NCBI RefSeq assembly: GCF_000237925.1
Contig: NW_017386067.1
Span: 372,001-436,000 of the forward strand
DNA length: 64,000 bases
Reading direction: 5' to 3'
From: Schistosoma mansoni
Taxonomy: Eukaryota > Platyhelminthes > Trematoda > Strigeidida > Schistosomatidae
Positions 33,359 to 44,002 of this stretch are shown here, piece after piece. Numbering within the stretch: the stretch's first letter is position 1; each line of letters starts with the position of its first letter. Position numbers and translations under genes: made by a program. Under the pieces are notes generated by a model. It saw nothing but the letters and a program-made list of their open reading frames with translations. It had not been told where the DNA came from and did no database searches.

Positions 33359-34129
33359 AATGCATAACAAAAACACCTTAGTGATATCTATTGATATCAC
33401 GATCAATAGACAATATTATGTTCTATGGCTTTACAGAAACTTGTTTGTTACTGATTAGCTTCTTTTCATAGTTAACTTTTATTCACTATTAGTAACTAAG
33501 GTCTAGAATAAATCAATTTTTGATTTGAACATTGGAATTGATCATCATTTCTTATCTTTTAGTATAAAACTACAATCGATTAAGTGTGGGTTTTTTTTCT
33601 GGCTAAAAGTAGAAGAATAAGATTAGTAAATTGATAAATGGACTCTTCATTCTGTAGTAAGACTTATAATCAACTTTAAACGAAGTTTAAATTGAAGATT
33701 TCTATAATTACATCATTCTTTTATAGAATAGATAGAAGATGGTTAGCAGAGGAATTTAGGGTAAGTGTTTCGCCCTATTTTGAAACTTGTCAGATAAACC
33801 TGACTGTTTCCAAGAGTTGTAACTCAGATTCAATGCTTTTTGATTCATTACCCCCCCCTCAAAGCATTATTTTCTGAGCTATTGAATTCAGGTAGTAACT
33901 CACTTGTCTAATGTGTATGATATTAATATATTTATTATAAGGGGTTTGAATTAACCCATCTTTGTTGAGACAATCCACACATGATCTACATAAGTCAACT
34001 GAGAGTAGTCAAAATTCAGTTAATAATATCGATATAACAGGATAATTCTAACCTTCCTTATTAATCATATACAACTGTTGGGGATGCTAGATCCTCAGAG
34101 ATCACTTGGCAAACGCCTAATTTTTCTTA
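33359..34129. other. Unique sequence with a decayed Smα-like relic
   Basis: 33725-33890 faintly matches the minus-strand Smα ribozyme region (ATGGTTAGCAGAGGAATTT, then GTTTCGCCCTATTTTGAAAC). Otherwise nothing recognised. Confidence 0.4.
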
Positions 34130-34265
34130 GTTGAAAGCGGGAGTCAATTGAAGCTAGACCATCATGGAAAACCTGGAAGCACTGGACGGCCGTTTCGTCC
34201 TATTATGGGACTCCTCAGTGGCAGTACGCATCCACGATCCCACGCTCGCGAGATTCGAACCCAGC
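34130..34265 (-). mobile_element. Family B SINE fragment
   Basis: Minus-strand 3' region and ribozyme, truncated at the B box. Core CTGAGGA, GAAAC and ACGGCCGT are present. This subtype carries CCA between the stem I strand and the core, which would push stem I out of register. Confidence 0.8.
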
Positions 34266-34845
34266 CTAATTTTTGTAATTTTATTTAGGAAATTTGAATA
34301 CCTTGTTTCCGTTCCAAAAGCGCCCATTTCCCACGTGGAGGAACCTAAAATGTCATTGGTTCATTTCCCTTTTCAATACGCTATTTTTCGACGTTTCCCA
34401 AAAACATTTTTGTACTGTATATATACACTTGAGTTGTGTGCTTGTTATTGTTCGAGCTTTTTGGTTGATTGTGGAATATACTTTCCCTCATCTGAATCTG
34501 GACTTCTCCCTCTAGTTAAAAGGGCTGGGACGCATTAGAATATTTTATCTGTCTTGTTGTTGTATCGCTGATAGAATGATCAATAATATCTGAGTTGATA
34601 GGCTAAAGTTTTTTTTTTATTCTATATTTCATATTTTTCATGGTTGATTAAACTCTTAGCAACAAGAAATCAGACATTCTATTTCCTGTTATCTCATCAT
34701 TTATAACAAATTTATAGATTAGACAACTATTTCATTTCCTATAGAGATGAATATATAATGGAGATTCACACTTCATAGAACATGTAAACATACATTCAAA
34801 CAAAATTGTACATTAAAGATGAATGTTATTGAATGAATCTCAAAT
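34266..34845. other. Unclassified sequence
   Basis: A GC-richer part (34300-34540) has a TATA-like TGTATATATACAC and open frames of about 70-120 codons without recognisable motifs. It may be the end of a decayed element. No second copy was found here. Confidence 0.3.
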
Positions 34846-34857
34846 AATATTTTATAG

Positions 34858-35355
34858 TTCACTTGGTATTGTTTGTTTAAATCTTCCCATTGATGTTTAG
34901 GACTGCAACTCCTCAGTCTCTTATGGGCATATGTGCATTCTGTGCGTATTGCCTCGATATAACCTGAATTCACAAGCATTGTAAACAAAGATGGATAGTG
35001 GCTAGCAGTGGAATCCAGTTTGACGAGCATTTCGTCCTATTTGGGACTCGTCAGTTGGATGTACCTGCATCTCAGAGTTGATGTTCACTCTAGGACTCGA
35101 ACTCAGTACTTTGGAAGATTCTAACAATCATTATCCAGTGAATCAAAATATCACTCCAATGCACAAGCAAGCGGCTAACAAGATTCAGTGGCGGAGTGGA
35201 TAATGCGATGGCGTTTGAAGAGAAAGGTACTGGGTTCGAGTTCCAGAGTGAACATCAACTATGAGATGCAGGTACATCTACCTGAAGAGTCCCAAATAGG
35301 AAGAAACGCTCGTCAAACTGGATTTCACCGCTAGCCACTATCCATCTTTGCTTAC
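34858..35355. mobile_element. 498-bp inverted Smα dimer, perfect 12-bp TSD (copy 1)
   Basis: A minus arm (34858-35112: unit 3' end, ribozyme, up to the B box) is joined to a plus arm (35113-35355: unit tail, boundary, tRNA-like head, ribozyme, ending CTTTGCTTAC). The direct repeat AATATTTTATAG is at 34846-34857 and 35356-35367. Read on the minus strand, the internal joint is GAATCTTCC followed by AAAGTACTGAG, the same joint as in the 41.3-kb copy, which is also 498 bp. Confidence 0.88.
35010..35070 (-). ncRNA. Hammerhead ribozyme, Smα type
   Basis: CTGACGA core, GUCC/GGAC stem II, GAAA and GTC triplet on the minus strand. The opposite-arm ribozyme (plus, about 35265-35330) reads GGAAGAAAC in place of GGACGAAAC, losing the closing base pair of stem II. 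Confidence 0.72.
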
Positions 35356-35367
35356 AATATTTTATAG

Positions 35368-36369
35368 GTTTACATAACTATACTTCTGATAACAATAATA
35401 ATTCAATGTAGAACAAGACAATTCGCTCTTTTAAATTTAACTTATAAGAGGTAATTGGTTAGAAACCGTCCATTCAAGTTTCATTGTCATTAAAATAAAT
35501 GAAGGTGTATGTACAGTTATAAGGCAATGAATGATTTCTTTGAAATTCACACTGTCGTTAATAAGCTTCACTGTCTGATACATTACGATTGAACTATCTG
35601 ATACATAACAGACAGCAATGCAAACTGTGACATTTATACTGACTGTCTAAGAAGCAGTAGACAATACTATGTAGGTTTAATTCATGTTGATCGAATTCTA
35701 TTAACAGTGTCACTGATTTACACGGTTTTGAATCTCTTATAGAATATCAGTTTTCTTAGAGTTCCAAATGGTAAATAAGATTATTCAATGGTCATGTAGG
35801 GTTTCTTGTTGATTATCTCGAACTCCCTTACATAATGCACTTGATGTCATGTTATTTAGACTAGTAACTGAATTTCACCTCAGTCGATAGGATTTATTCC
35901 CAACTAACTGATCAAATGATTGTGGCATTGATTATTACCTAGTGAGCAGCTAGCGTACGTACATGATCTTGCCAGTTGATGAAAGTTAATAAAAAAATTG
36001 TAGTATAGTGTTTTGTGATTAAATCATTATGTCATGTCTTGTGACTGAGGTTCAGTACAAGCCTACTGTAGCTGCTAATTGCAGAACGGTTAAGCTTATT
36101 CTAATAAGAAGGGATTTATATGGCGGACTCGATAAAATGGCGATTGCCGCACAGTAATTTAGAAATAATCCGCTATTATGGAGAAAAACAGGAAGAAGAT
36201 AAATGTACGGAAAAACCTGACAATCAAGTAGATGTACTACAGGACAATAGTTCTGTATTTTAAAAAAAGTAACAAAATATGGCCCTGATAAACACAAAAA
36301 ATTAGGGGACCTAAAGTACTGTAGTGAACAAGAACAAGACTGGAGACAATCGAATGTATTTAAGCACAA
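35368..36369. other. Unique AT-rich sequence
   Basis: A 105-codon minus-strand frame (36052-36369) is Cys/Leu-rich but shows no family motif or gene context. Confidence 0.35.
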
Positions 36370-36560
36370 ATTACAGACTATCTCACTAAATTCTGATAAC
36401 CATACAGTAAACAGTTAATTTGCAAAGTAACAATCAATTGTCTCAATCTTAACTGTTCCTTCTGCAAATATCAGTACGTCTTCTCTGATTTCATTGTTCA
36501 TACATTTTCGTACCGACTACGCTTCATCAAAGAATATAGTACTAAAAGGTAATCATTGAA
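36370..36560 (-). repeat. Family F dispersed repeat
   Basis: Minus-strand match to 22.13-22.39 kb (ACCATACAGTAAACAG, AATTTGCAAAGTAACAATCA, TTTTCGTACCGACTACGCTTC), lacking the hairpin end. Confidence 0.6.
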
Positions 36561-36734
36561 TAAATATTAATCAATTGATGATATAATGAAGCATGCACCT
36601 GGCTTCGTGCTGGATTGCATGTACCCTGGCTTACTGGTATTTACCCTAAGCTTCAGTGGTTGAATAATTGATGATAATGAATGCCTTACAAACATTGAAT
36701 CAAAACCTGATCTCAATTAATCAGTACATATTCA

Positions 36735-36925
36735 TATATTTTTCATGGTTGAAATCATGAGTCAATTGAAGCTAGACCACCATGGAAAACCTGGAAGCGC
36801 TGGACGGTCATTTCGTCCTATTATGGGACTCCTCAGTGGCGGTGCGCATCCACGATCCCGCCTCGCGAGCGAGATCCAAACCCAGGACCTACCAGTCTCG
36901 CGCCAAAGCACTTAACCGATAAACA
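36735..36925 (-). mobile_element. Family B SINE fragment
   Basis: Minus-strand 3' region, ribozyme (CTGAGGA, GACGAAATG) and B box, truncated in the A-box region. It belongs to the subtype with the CCA insertion before the core. Confidence 0.8.
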
Positions 36926-37329
36926 TTCATGTATCTTTAAATTTTATTACATAATCAATATAATTGTAATTACTTATATCTTATTCAATGAAACTATAAT
37001 TTTATAACTTTTACTCATTAACTTAATTAGTTAATTAATCTTTTCTGCTTGATTGGTTGTTTTACTATTTACTATGTATAATGTGTAGATTTAGTAATGG
37101 TATACACATAATTTCATCAGTAGTTATCTGTGATAGAACATTGAATGATCGTGTATGTGTATAAACTAGATTACACTATCAGTTGTGAACTTATACCGAC
37201 AAAAGTATCCATTTGTATTATATATGTGTATATACTTGATGAATGAATGTTAATGCAATAATATTTTTAAACAACTAGGAATCATTGTTAGATTGTGATA
37301 AGAATACATCGTTAAATATTCCTAAAGTT
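36926..37329. other. AT-rich unique sequence
   Basis: No feature recognised. Confidence 0.4.
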
Positions 37330-37890
37330 CAATTAATGAATCAATCTAAGCTTGATTACCATTGAAAACTTGGAAGCTCTGGATGGACATTTGTCCTAGT
37401 ATGGAACTCGTCAGTAGTGCACATCCATGATCCCTCATCAAAAGCAACTCAAACCCAGGACCTTCAACTCTGAAAATACTACAATCTCCACAAATCCCCA
37501 TTATGACAGTAATCATCATGTGTTCACTAGTGACTAGTTTGAAGATGAACTTGCCGGACTTCTAGGGAGAATTCATGACCAGCGAAGTCCAATATGTGTC
37601 AGGTGTGGGACAGTTATCCAATTCAGACAACGAATGAATGGTCGCTCAAGATAATGGGTCGATTGAAGTCAGACATGAACACCGTTTGGTGTCAGTTGAC
37701 TCAGTGGTGTAGAGGTTAAGCATTAACGCATGTTACTGAAGTTTCTGGATTCGAATGCCTTCGGTGTGGGATCATGGATGTGCACTGCAGATGAGTCCCA
37801 TACTAGGACGTAATAGCCGTTCAGTACTTTCAGGTTTTCCATGGTGATCTAGCTTAAATCGACTTTGAAAATACTACAATCTCCATAAAT
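37330..37890. mobile_element. Family B composite, shared-breakpoint subfamily
   Basis: Sister of the 29.1-kb composite. The minus arm ends at the same point (ACCTTCAACTCTG), followed by the same plus-strand terminus and the same plus copy start (AATCATCATGTGTTCACTAG). The plus ribozyme reads CAGATGA (the same U4 to A change as at 29.5 kb). The right end has the terminus CAATCTCCATAAATCTTCATCTG. Confidence 0.82.
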
Positions 37891-38334
37891 CTTCATCTGA
37901 TTAATTATTCAATAACTTGGTCATGTCGAAATTCGTGAGGTGTGCTACATGTTGTATATATAGTAACTAAGGTTATTAGTTGATCAGTTACCCTATTCAT
38001 TGATAATGATCATTACTATAGTATAAATAAATTTAATGAATGGTGACATAAATACAAATAGTGGAATTACAAAGAAAATCAATGTGTTGTTTCCAACTTG
38101 ACAAAAATAATCAAAATCAAATTGTGTCATGTAGAAAATTTAGTTTTTTTATCAGACAGATAAAGTTCTCTGTTACGTAATCAAAAATCTCCGAGTTAGA
38201 TAATTGTATATTGCTCAGATAATAGAAGGCTACTTACTAATTTTTTTTAGTAATTAAGCAATGAAATTGCTCATTTATTTATTTTGCTTATGTAATGTCA
38301 AGCAAAGAAAGACAATTTCATTAAAGCTGGTTAA

Positions 38335-38445
38335 TAATGGAATTTAAGATGCACGTTTATTCCTATCTGGGGCTTATCAGCTGAATGTATCTATGTTCTA
38401 GTACTGATATTCATACTCGAACGTCAATATGCTATTCTGTGAGTT
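38335..38445 (-). repeat. Decayed Smα-like relic
   Basis: Antisense match to the ribozyme region (GCTGGTTAATAATGGAATTT, then CTTATCAGCTGAATGTATC). Too diverged to fold. Confidence 0.4.
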
Positions 38446-38449
38446 ACTT

Positions 38450-38975
38450 GCCCCTAAATGCTCCGGTACGACTGAGAGTGAAGAAAGTCCGCTCTCCTTC
38501 TCGAAATGCTCTCATATGACCACGCGTATATAGCCTCTGTCAGGGAAGTACTACTCACTGCCTTCTCGTGGCGGGGGTGTTGTTCACAAAAGTGAGAGGA
38601 CGAAAAGCGAATGTCCGGCGCTTTAACCGGGTTGGTGGATGTGGAGAATCCACCTAGGGGAGTTGGAAAACCCTGATTCCAAACCAATGGTGCACATGGG
38701 CTCTAATATCCTGAAGGAACAAATGGTGTATGAACCAATCGTTGGTCACCGGCTACCATGAGACTGCATGTCCTCACAATGTTCTACTGCCTTGTCAATT
38801 AGATCTTTAGGTCAAAGGCTCCGGGTGTGGCCTTCTAAGAAAACCACCTGCTTCAGTTTGGGCACCTGAGTAGTATCACAGCCCTCACACAAATCAAATG
38901 ACATTTGTGTGGTGCATATATATCTGGTAACCCTTTGTACCATTTTTTATGTTTTTAAATAAATAAATAAATTAG
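38450..38975 (+). repeat. Family E repeat with (AAAT)n tail
   Basis: Plus-strand full-length copy from CCCCTAAATGCTCCGGTACG to TTTTAAATAAATAAATAAATT. The opposite-strand frame at 38687-38454 matches that of the other copies. Confidence 0.75.
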
Positions 38976-39189
38976 TTCTGATGCTCACTATAATTAAATA
39001 TGTAAGCTAATTTCCAGTCTTAGCCACTAATCAACTTCAAAAATGTATTATTAGATGGTAACATATTTTCAATCTGTTCACAATACACATATATCAATAG
39101 AGATTGATTGTTATGTTGGGAAACAAGCAGACTGGTTGGTTGTTTTGTATAAGGTTTCATGTTATTACAGTGTATCTTTAGCTTCAGTC

Positions 39190-40215
39190 TCATCTTGGCC
39201 ACAACCAGCTAGTGGTGATCCGAAGATATGTCAGCTCCTCTCCTGGTTCTCACATCTTCCATTGACCTTCGGAATTGCTTGTTGATACAAGTATGATCTA
39301 ACTCGTTCTCTGTGGTGTGGTCCGGTGAGATCCATGTAGCTTTGTGTATGAGTTTGTGTGCAAATATTGTGCCACCTATAATCAATTTGTTGAATGCACA
39401 TAGATTTGCAAATCTCTCCTCATTTTCATTTCTCTCTCCTAGTCCATGTCGTCTCATTATATCTTCATATCCTGTGTTGTCCACTCCGACTCTGACGTTT
39501 ATATCTCCTATCAGGATGGTGAGGTTCTTTCTTGAACGCTTCACTATGTTCGATTGCAGCCTCTCATAGAACTGATCTTAAATGTCGTCGCTGCTATCAT
39601 TGGTGGGTGCATAACAATGGATAACATTCACTGTGATCCCCTCCTTCTTTGTTTTGAATGATACTTTGATTATCCTAGATCCATGAGATTCCCATCCTAC
39701 AAGTGCATTTCATGCTTCTCTGGACAGCATTAGAGAGACTCCCTGAGAGTGTGCAGCATTTTTCTCTTCGTGACCGGAGTACAGAAGCACCTTTCCGTAT
39801 CTAGCCTTTGTTGTTCAACTTGGGTCCAATTGGTTTCGCTGATTCCAAATACTACCAATTTGTATATCCTCTTTTCTGTTGCCATTTGACTGATCTTTCC
39901 GGTCTCCCACATTGTCCGGACGTTCCATGTACTTATGGTAATTGTTGCTCTGGTTGTTAGAAGAGGCATCAGCCTTTTGACTTCCGAAGAACCTCGGATT
40001 TCATCACGAATTGTCATAATTCTTCTGAATGAAGATCCTTCAAATTGGAGGGCAGTTTAAGTGATTTAATTTGTTTATTCTGGCTGGCGATTTTTAGCAA
40101 GGTTGTTTTCTACGGGACGTGGAGTTGTTGATCTTATGCCCTACCCTCGTCATTTATCCGGGCTTGAGACCTGCAGTAACCCTGAAAGAGCTACACGCAT
40201 AGTTCTCTTAGCGTA
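39190..40215 (-). pseudogene. RTE-like retrotransposon 5' leader and endonuclease
   Basis: Sense is minus. 40215-40020 is the leader, the same sequence found solo at 12.7 kb. 40017-39730 encodes the start of an apurinic-type (EEP) endonuclease with TWNVRTMWETGK and the catalytic-region GISETNW. 39544-39209 continues with LIGDINVRVG and NELDHTCI, then DHH-type ends (SSDHH), all standard endonuclease motifs. A frameshift separates the two parts, and the RT is absent. Confidence 0.86.
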
Positions 40216-40267
40216 ATAATCACAAATTTATCATTGACTGATTACTAAGTAGTAGCCAATGTCGTGT

Positions 40268-40455
40268 TTTTCCAGTCATAACCCAAATAGCTCAACGGTA
40301 ACGCCTCGGGCTGTGAAGGTGAGTGATTTAGATTCTTATCCCATACGTGGTATCATATTCCCCCAGATTACAAGTACGTCTAGCTGACGAATCACAGACA
40401 GTACAAAACCTTGCCCTTGAGATGTGTCCTACAGACTACCTCCAACCGCCTAAAG
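40268..40455 (+). mobile_element. Family C tRNA/hammerhead element, decayed
   Basis: A box AATAGCTCAACGGTAACG, B-box-like GATTTAGATTC, a ribozyme relic GCTGACGAATC ... AAAACC, and the marker ACTACCTCCAACCGCC that follows the ribozyme in this family. Confidence 0.6.
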
Positions 40456-40810
40456 TAAATACAAGTGTATTTAAAGAATCTGAGCTCTACTAGATGTATT
40501 CCAACTTTCGAATCAAATGCTACGATACATTTGATCAATATTTTCATACACATCTCAGTCTTCATTGAATACAATGGAATACCATCTTATGAAATGTATT
40601 TTTACACTAAACGAAATGTCTCTATAGTATTACCGATCACTTTCAATGGTCCATTGATTTATTGTAGTGAAAGACAGTAAAATTTTAATCATTCCATAGC
40701 ATGAAACACTTATGTTTTCTGCCTTTTCCTTACTGTCCAGCCATTAAACTATTTACAGCGATCGTATAAAAACAGATAACAGGAAAACAAAGAACGAAAT
40801 TCAATAAACA
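40456..40810 (+). promoter_or_regulatory. Upstream region of a possible secreted-protein exon
   Basis: A TATA-like GTATAAAAAC at about 40765-40774 lies some 40 bp before the ATG at 40811. A 71-codon frame before it (40465-40680) has a natural-looking C-terminal part (FYTKRNVSIVLPITFNGP), but no supported splice edges. Confidence 0.3.
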
Positions 40811-40881
40811 ATGTCAATTCTGTTCCAAACAACTACGTTAATTGTTTATTTGGTCTCATTATCAACTCAAATTGATATAGG
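40811..40881 (+). CDS. Possible first exon encoding a signal peptide
   Basis: ATG followed by MSILFQTTTLIVYLVSLSTQ, a short N-region and a hydrophobic core typical of a signal peptide. The exon ends at a strong donor (ATAG before GTAAGT) in phase 1. Many schistosome secreted proteins, including micro-exon genes, start this way (established knowledge). The next exon was not found: the nearest acceptors lead straight to stops. A chance frame is possible. Confidence 0.35.
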
Positions 40882-41297
40882 TAAGTTTACGAATGAAAAT
40901 ATATTATGTACTATGATATCGATTGATTTCAAGGAATGTTCTTTTAAGAACTCTTACGATCAAATTCATTCTTTGACCTTCTTTCTTTGTTCACATCATA
41001 CATTGATCTTAGTCAAGTAATCATTGAAAATCAAGAAGTAGTATACTATCCCATCCTCGTCACTGATTGTTGTATCCTCATCACTGAATATTTATACTTG
41101 GAAGAAAGAGGAACCACTTCAATTCTCACGATGCAAAGTAAGAACAGCAAGACTGTTACAAGTGATGATCTACTAAACTAAAAACTCGACAATGACTCTA
41201 GTCGAAAATACACTCAATGTATACTGATTGTTCATCCATTTCGATTGTTAATTAAAATAAAATCACATATATATGAAAAATTACCCAGAGTTATGAC
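40882..41297. other. Unique sequence, possible intron
   Basis: Follows the candidate first exon. No acceptor with an open phase-1 continuation was seen. The left TSD of the next element is at 41298-41307. Confidence 0.35.
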
Positions 41298-41307
41298 AAA
41301 ATCACAC

Positions 41308-41805
41308 GTTAAGCAAAGATGGATAGTGGCTAGCGGTGGAGTCCAGGACGCGCGTTTCGTCCTATATGGGACTCGTCGGCTGGATGTACCTGCATCTCAG
41401 ACTTGTTGATGTTCACTCTGAGACTCGAACTCAGTACCTTTCTCTTCAGACGATATCGCGTTATCGATTCGGCCACTGAGTCCTGATAGCCACTTGTTTG
41501 TGCAATGGGGTGAAGTTTAAATTCATTTGGTATTGTTTATTTGAATCTTCCCAAAGTACTGAGTTCGAGTCCCACAGTGAACACCAACTCTGAGATGCAG
41601 GTACGTCCAGCTGACGAGTCCTAAATAGGACGAAACGCGCGTCAAAATGGATTCCACTGCTAGCCACTATCCATCTTTGCTTACCATGCTTGTGAATTCA
41701 GGTTATATCAAGGCAATACGCATGGTATGTACGTATGCCAATAAGAGACTGAGGAGTTGCAGTCCTAAACATCAATGGGAAGATTCAAACAAACAATACT
41801 ATGTG
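41308..41805. mobile_element. 498-bp inverted Smα dimer, perfect 10-bp TSD (copy 2)
   Basis: A minus arm (41308-41553) starts at TTAAGCAAAGATGG, runs through ribozyme and tRNA-like head, and crosses a unit boundary to ATCTTCCCA. It is joined to a plus arm (41554-41805: B box, ribozyme, full 3' region to AACAATACTATGTG). The direct repeat AAAATCACAC is at 41298-41307 and 41806-41815. Length and joint equal those of the 34.9-kb copy, which lies in the opposite orientation at a different target. Confidence 0.9.
41594..41655 (+). ncRNA. Hammerhead ribozyme, Smα type, intact core
   Basis: CTGACGA, GUCC/GGAC, GAAAC, palindromic stem III ACGCGCGT and GTC triplet, followed by AAAATGGATT. The other arm (minus, about 41345-41402) has CCGACGA, so U4 is lost there. 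Confidence 0.8.
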
Positions 41806-41877
41806 AAAATCACACATTGTCTATCATGCTGAGCATTGTTCACGTTAATTTTATGCAATGATATCATATCCTCAGAT

Positions 41878-42375
41878 TACTTACTTACTTATGCCTGTTA
41901 CCCCTCATGGAGGAGAGTAGGCTGCCCACAAACATTCACCATCCAACCCTGTCCTGGGCAGTCCTTTACAGTCCTTTCCAATATCTGTTCATTCTTTTCA
42001 TGTCTGCTTCCGATTCCCAACACAGTATGTTCTTTGGCCTTCCTCTTTTCCGCTTTCCTTCAAGATTCCTTAGCACTTGCCTCTTAATGCAGTTTGATGA
42101 TTTCCTCAATGTGTATCCTATCCACTTCCAACGCTTTTTCCTAATTTCCTCTTCAACTGGAATCTGGTTTGTTCTATCACACAGTATGCTGTTGCTCATG
42201 GTATCCGGCCTATGGACATTCAGTATCTTACGTAGAAAATTGTTTAGAAATACTTGTACTTCTTTGATGATGGTTATGGTAGTCTTGACGTATGTATTGA
42301 AGATTCTAACTTTGATATTGGTTTACAGTTGTTTTGAGTTGTATATATTCTTCAATTGTAGGGATGCGGCCCCTG
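41878..42375 (-). pseudogene. RTE-like retrotransposon 3' part
   Basis: Minus strand: (AAGT)n tail at 41878, terminal coding segment, then [21 protein letters not shown] and KRGRPKN (about 42199-41966), and further upstream the INTYVKTT region. Truncated near the RT thumb. Confidence 0.85.
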
Positions 42376-43085
42376 AGATAACAACACACTCATATAAACT
42401 GATGTTTCATTGAATATAATATCACACTGGAAAAACAAAACAGATAGTGTACTGAATAATCATCAGATTGAATTAAAAAACGGTAGTAATGTTGAGCAAG
42501 AATCACAATGAGTTAAAAATGCAATTTTATCTTCTCTTCCTGTTATATCAGTTTCATTCGTGTATAAGAATCATCAGTAGTGCTTGTTCACGACTTCACA
42601 AACAATCCAGTAAATTACCTTCAAGTTTCTAAAGGGGATTCTTAGTCTTCAGACAACTCATTCATGATCCACTGGTTAACATGTTTGACTTCAATTGATT
42701 CACGATGTTGTGTAACCATTTGTCAATGCTATTACGGTAACAGTCTCACACTTAAAACTGTTAAGCTCCACTAGTCATGGTTTCTCATCAAAATCTTTTA
42801 TTTTTTCTTGCGTAGAACTGTTATCACTGAAATGTCATGATATATTAGTCTTCCAGTCGATCTTATCAAAATGGAACCATATTCGTATTATTAGTGTCTG
42901 CTCAGCAGTATGTTCACGGTACAAAACTGAATTACAGATGAGTAAAATGAAAACTTAAATTTGGCGCTTTATAAAAATACTGTATATCAAATATTTAATT
43001 GAAAAGCAATAAAAATAGATGTTTGTATATAGTAAACCGCCGTAAAATTGTTTTCAATGTTCTATCCTCAATTATGCATTCGTTT
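42376..43085. other. Unique sequence with a decayed family B 5' relic
   Basis: 42620-42790 weakly matches the antisense 5' half of family B (AACTCATTCATGATCCACTGG, then TAAGCTCCACTAGTCATGG). Nothing else recognised. Confidence 0.35.
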
Positions 43086-43089
43086 GAAT

Positions 43090-43260
43090 TCTCGAATCAA
43101 GTAAAGCTACCCCACCATGGAAAACCTGGAAGCACTGAACGGCCATTTCGTCCTATTATGGGACTCCTCAGAAGTGCTCATCCACGATCCCTTACTCGGG
43201 ACCCGAACCCAAAACATTCAGTCTCGAGCGTGAACGCTTAACCTCTAGACCGCTGACATC
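43090..43260 (-). mobile_element. Family B SINE fragment
   Basis: Minus-strand ribozyme (CTGAGGA, GUCC/GGAC, GAAAT, GGCCGTT) and tRNA-like head to the A box. One mismatch at the base of stem I. Confidence 0.8.
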
Positions 43261-43401
43261 TAACCGCTGAGGAGAAATACTTTTTAGCCAGTTAACATCA
43301 TGTAACAAAAAGTATAAACTAATGCGTTAACTATGATATAATTTAAATAAGAGGATATTTGAATTCGATTCGCTATACATAACTAACAATATAATTAATT
43401 G

Positions 43402-43988
43402 AAAGCGTGAGTCAATTGAATCTAGACTACCATGGAAAACCTGGAAGCACTGGACGGCCGTTTCGTCCTATTATGGGACTCCTCAGCAATGCGCATCCAC
43501 GATCTCACCTCGCGAGATTCAATCCCAAGACCTACCAGTCTCGCGCCAGAACACTCCAACGATAGACCACTGATGATAATAATAATCATATGCTCACTAG
43601 TGACTGACTTCGAGAGGTAAATCCAGGAATTCTAGTGAGATGCAGTGACTAGTGAAGTTCAACCAGGTCTGTTGGGAGATAGGAACTCACTGAAGACAAT
43701 TGGTGAACGGTTGCTCAAAGTTCGTGGATTGGTTGGAGTTAGAAATTAACACCATCGGATGCCGGCCGGCTCAGTGGTCTATCGGATAAGTGCTCTGGCG
43801 CTAGACTGATAGGTCCTGGGTTCGAATCCCGCGAGTGTGGGCTCGTGAATGCGCACTGCTGAGAAGTCGCATAATGGCACAAAACGGCCGTCCAGTGTTT
43901 ACAGGTTTTCCATGGTGGTCTAGCTTCAATTGACTCACGTTTTCAACTATGAAAATACCAAATCTCCACAAAACCTCTTCTGACAATT
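43402..43988. mobile_element. Family B inverted composite with 14-bp TSD
   Basis: A minus arm (43402-43575: 3' region, ribozyme, tRNA-like head) meets a full plus-strand copy (43576-43988) beginning AATCATATGCTCACTAG and ending CAAAACCTCTTCTG. The direct repeat AATATAATTA(A/T)TTG is at 43388-43401 and 43989-44002. The plus ribozyme reads CTGAGAA and is dead, the minus one is intact. Confidence 0.85.
43444..43499 (-). ncRNA. Hammerhead ribozyme, family B type, intact
   Basis: Stem I GCAUUG/CAGUGC pairs fully with one U·G. Core CTGAGGA, stem II GUCC/GGAC, GAAAC, palindrome ACGGCCGT, triplet GTC. Confidence 0.85.
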
Positions 43989-44002
43989 AATATAATTATT
44001 TG

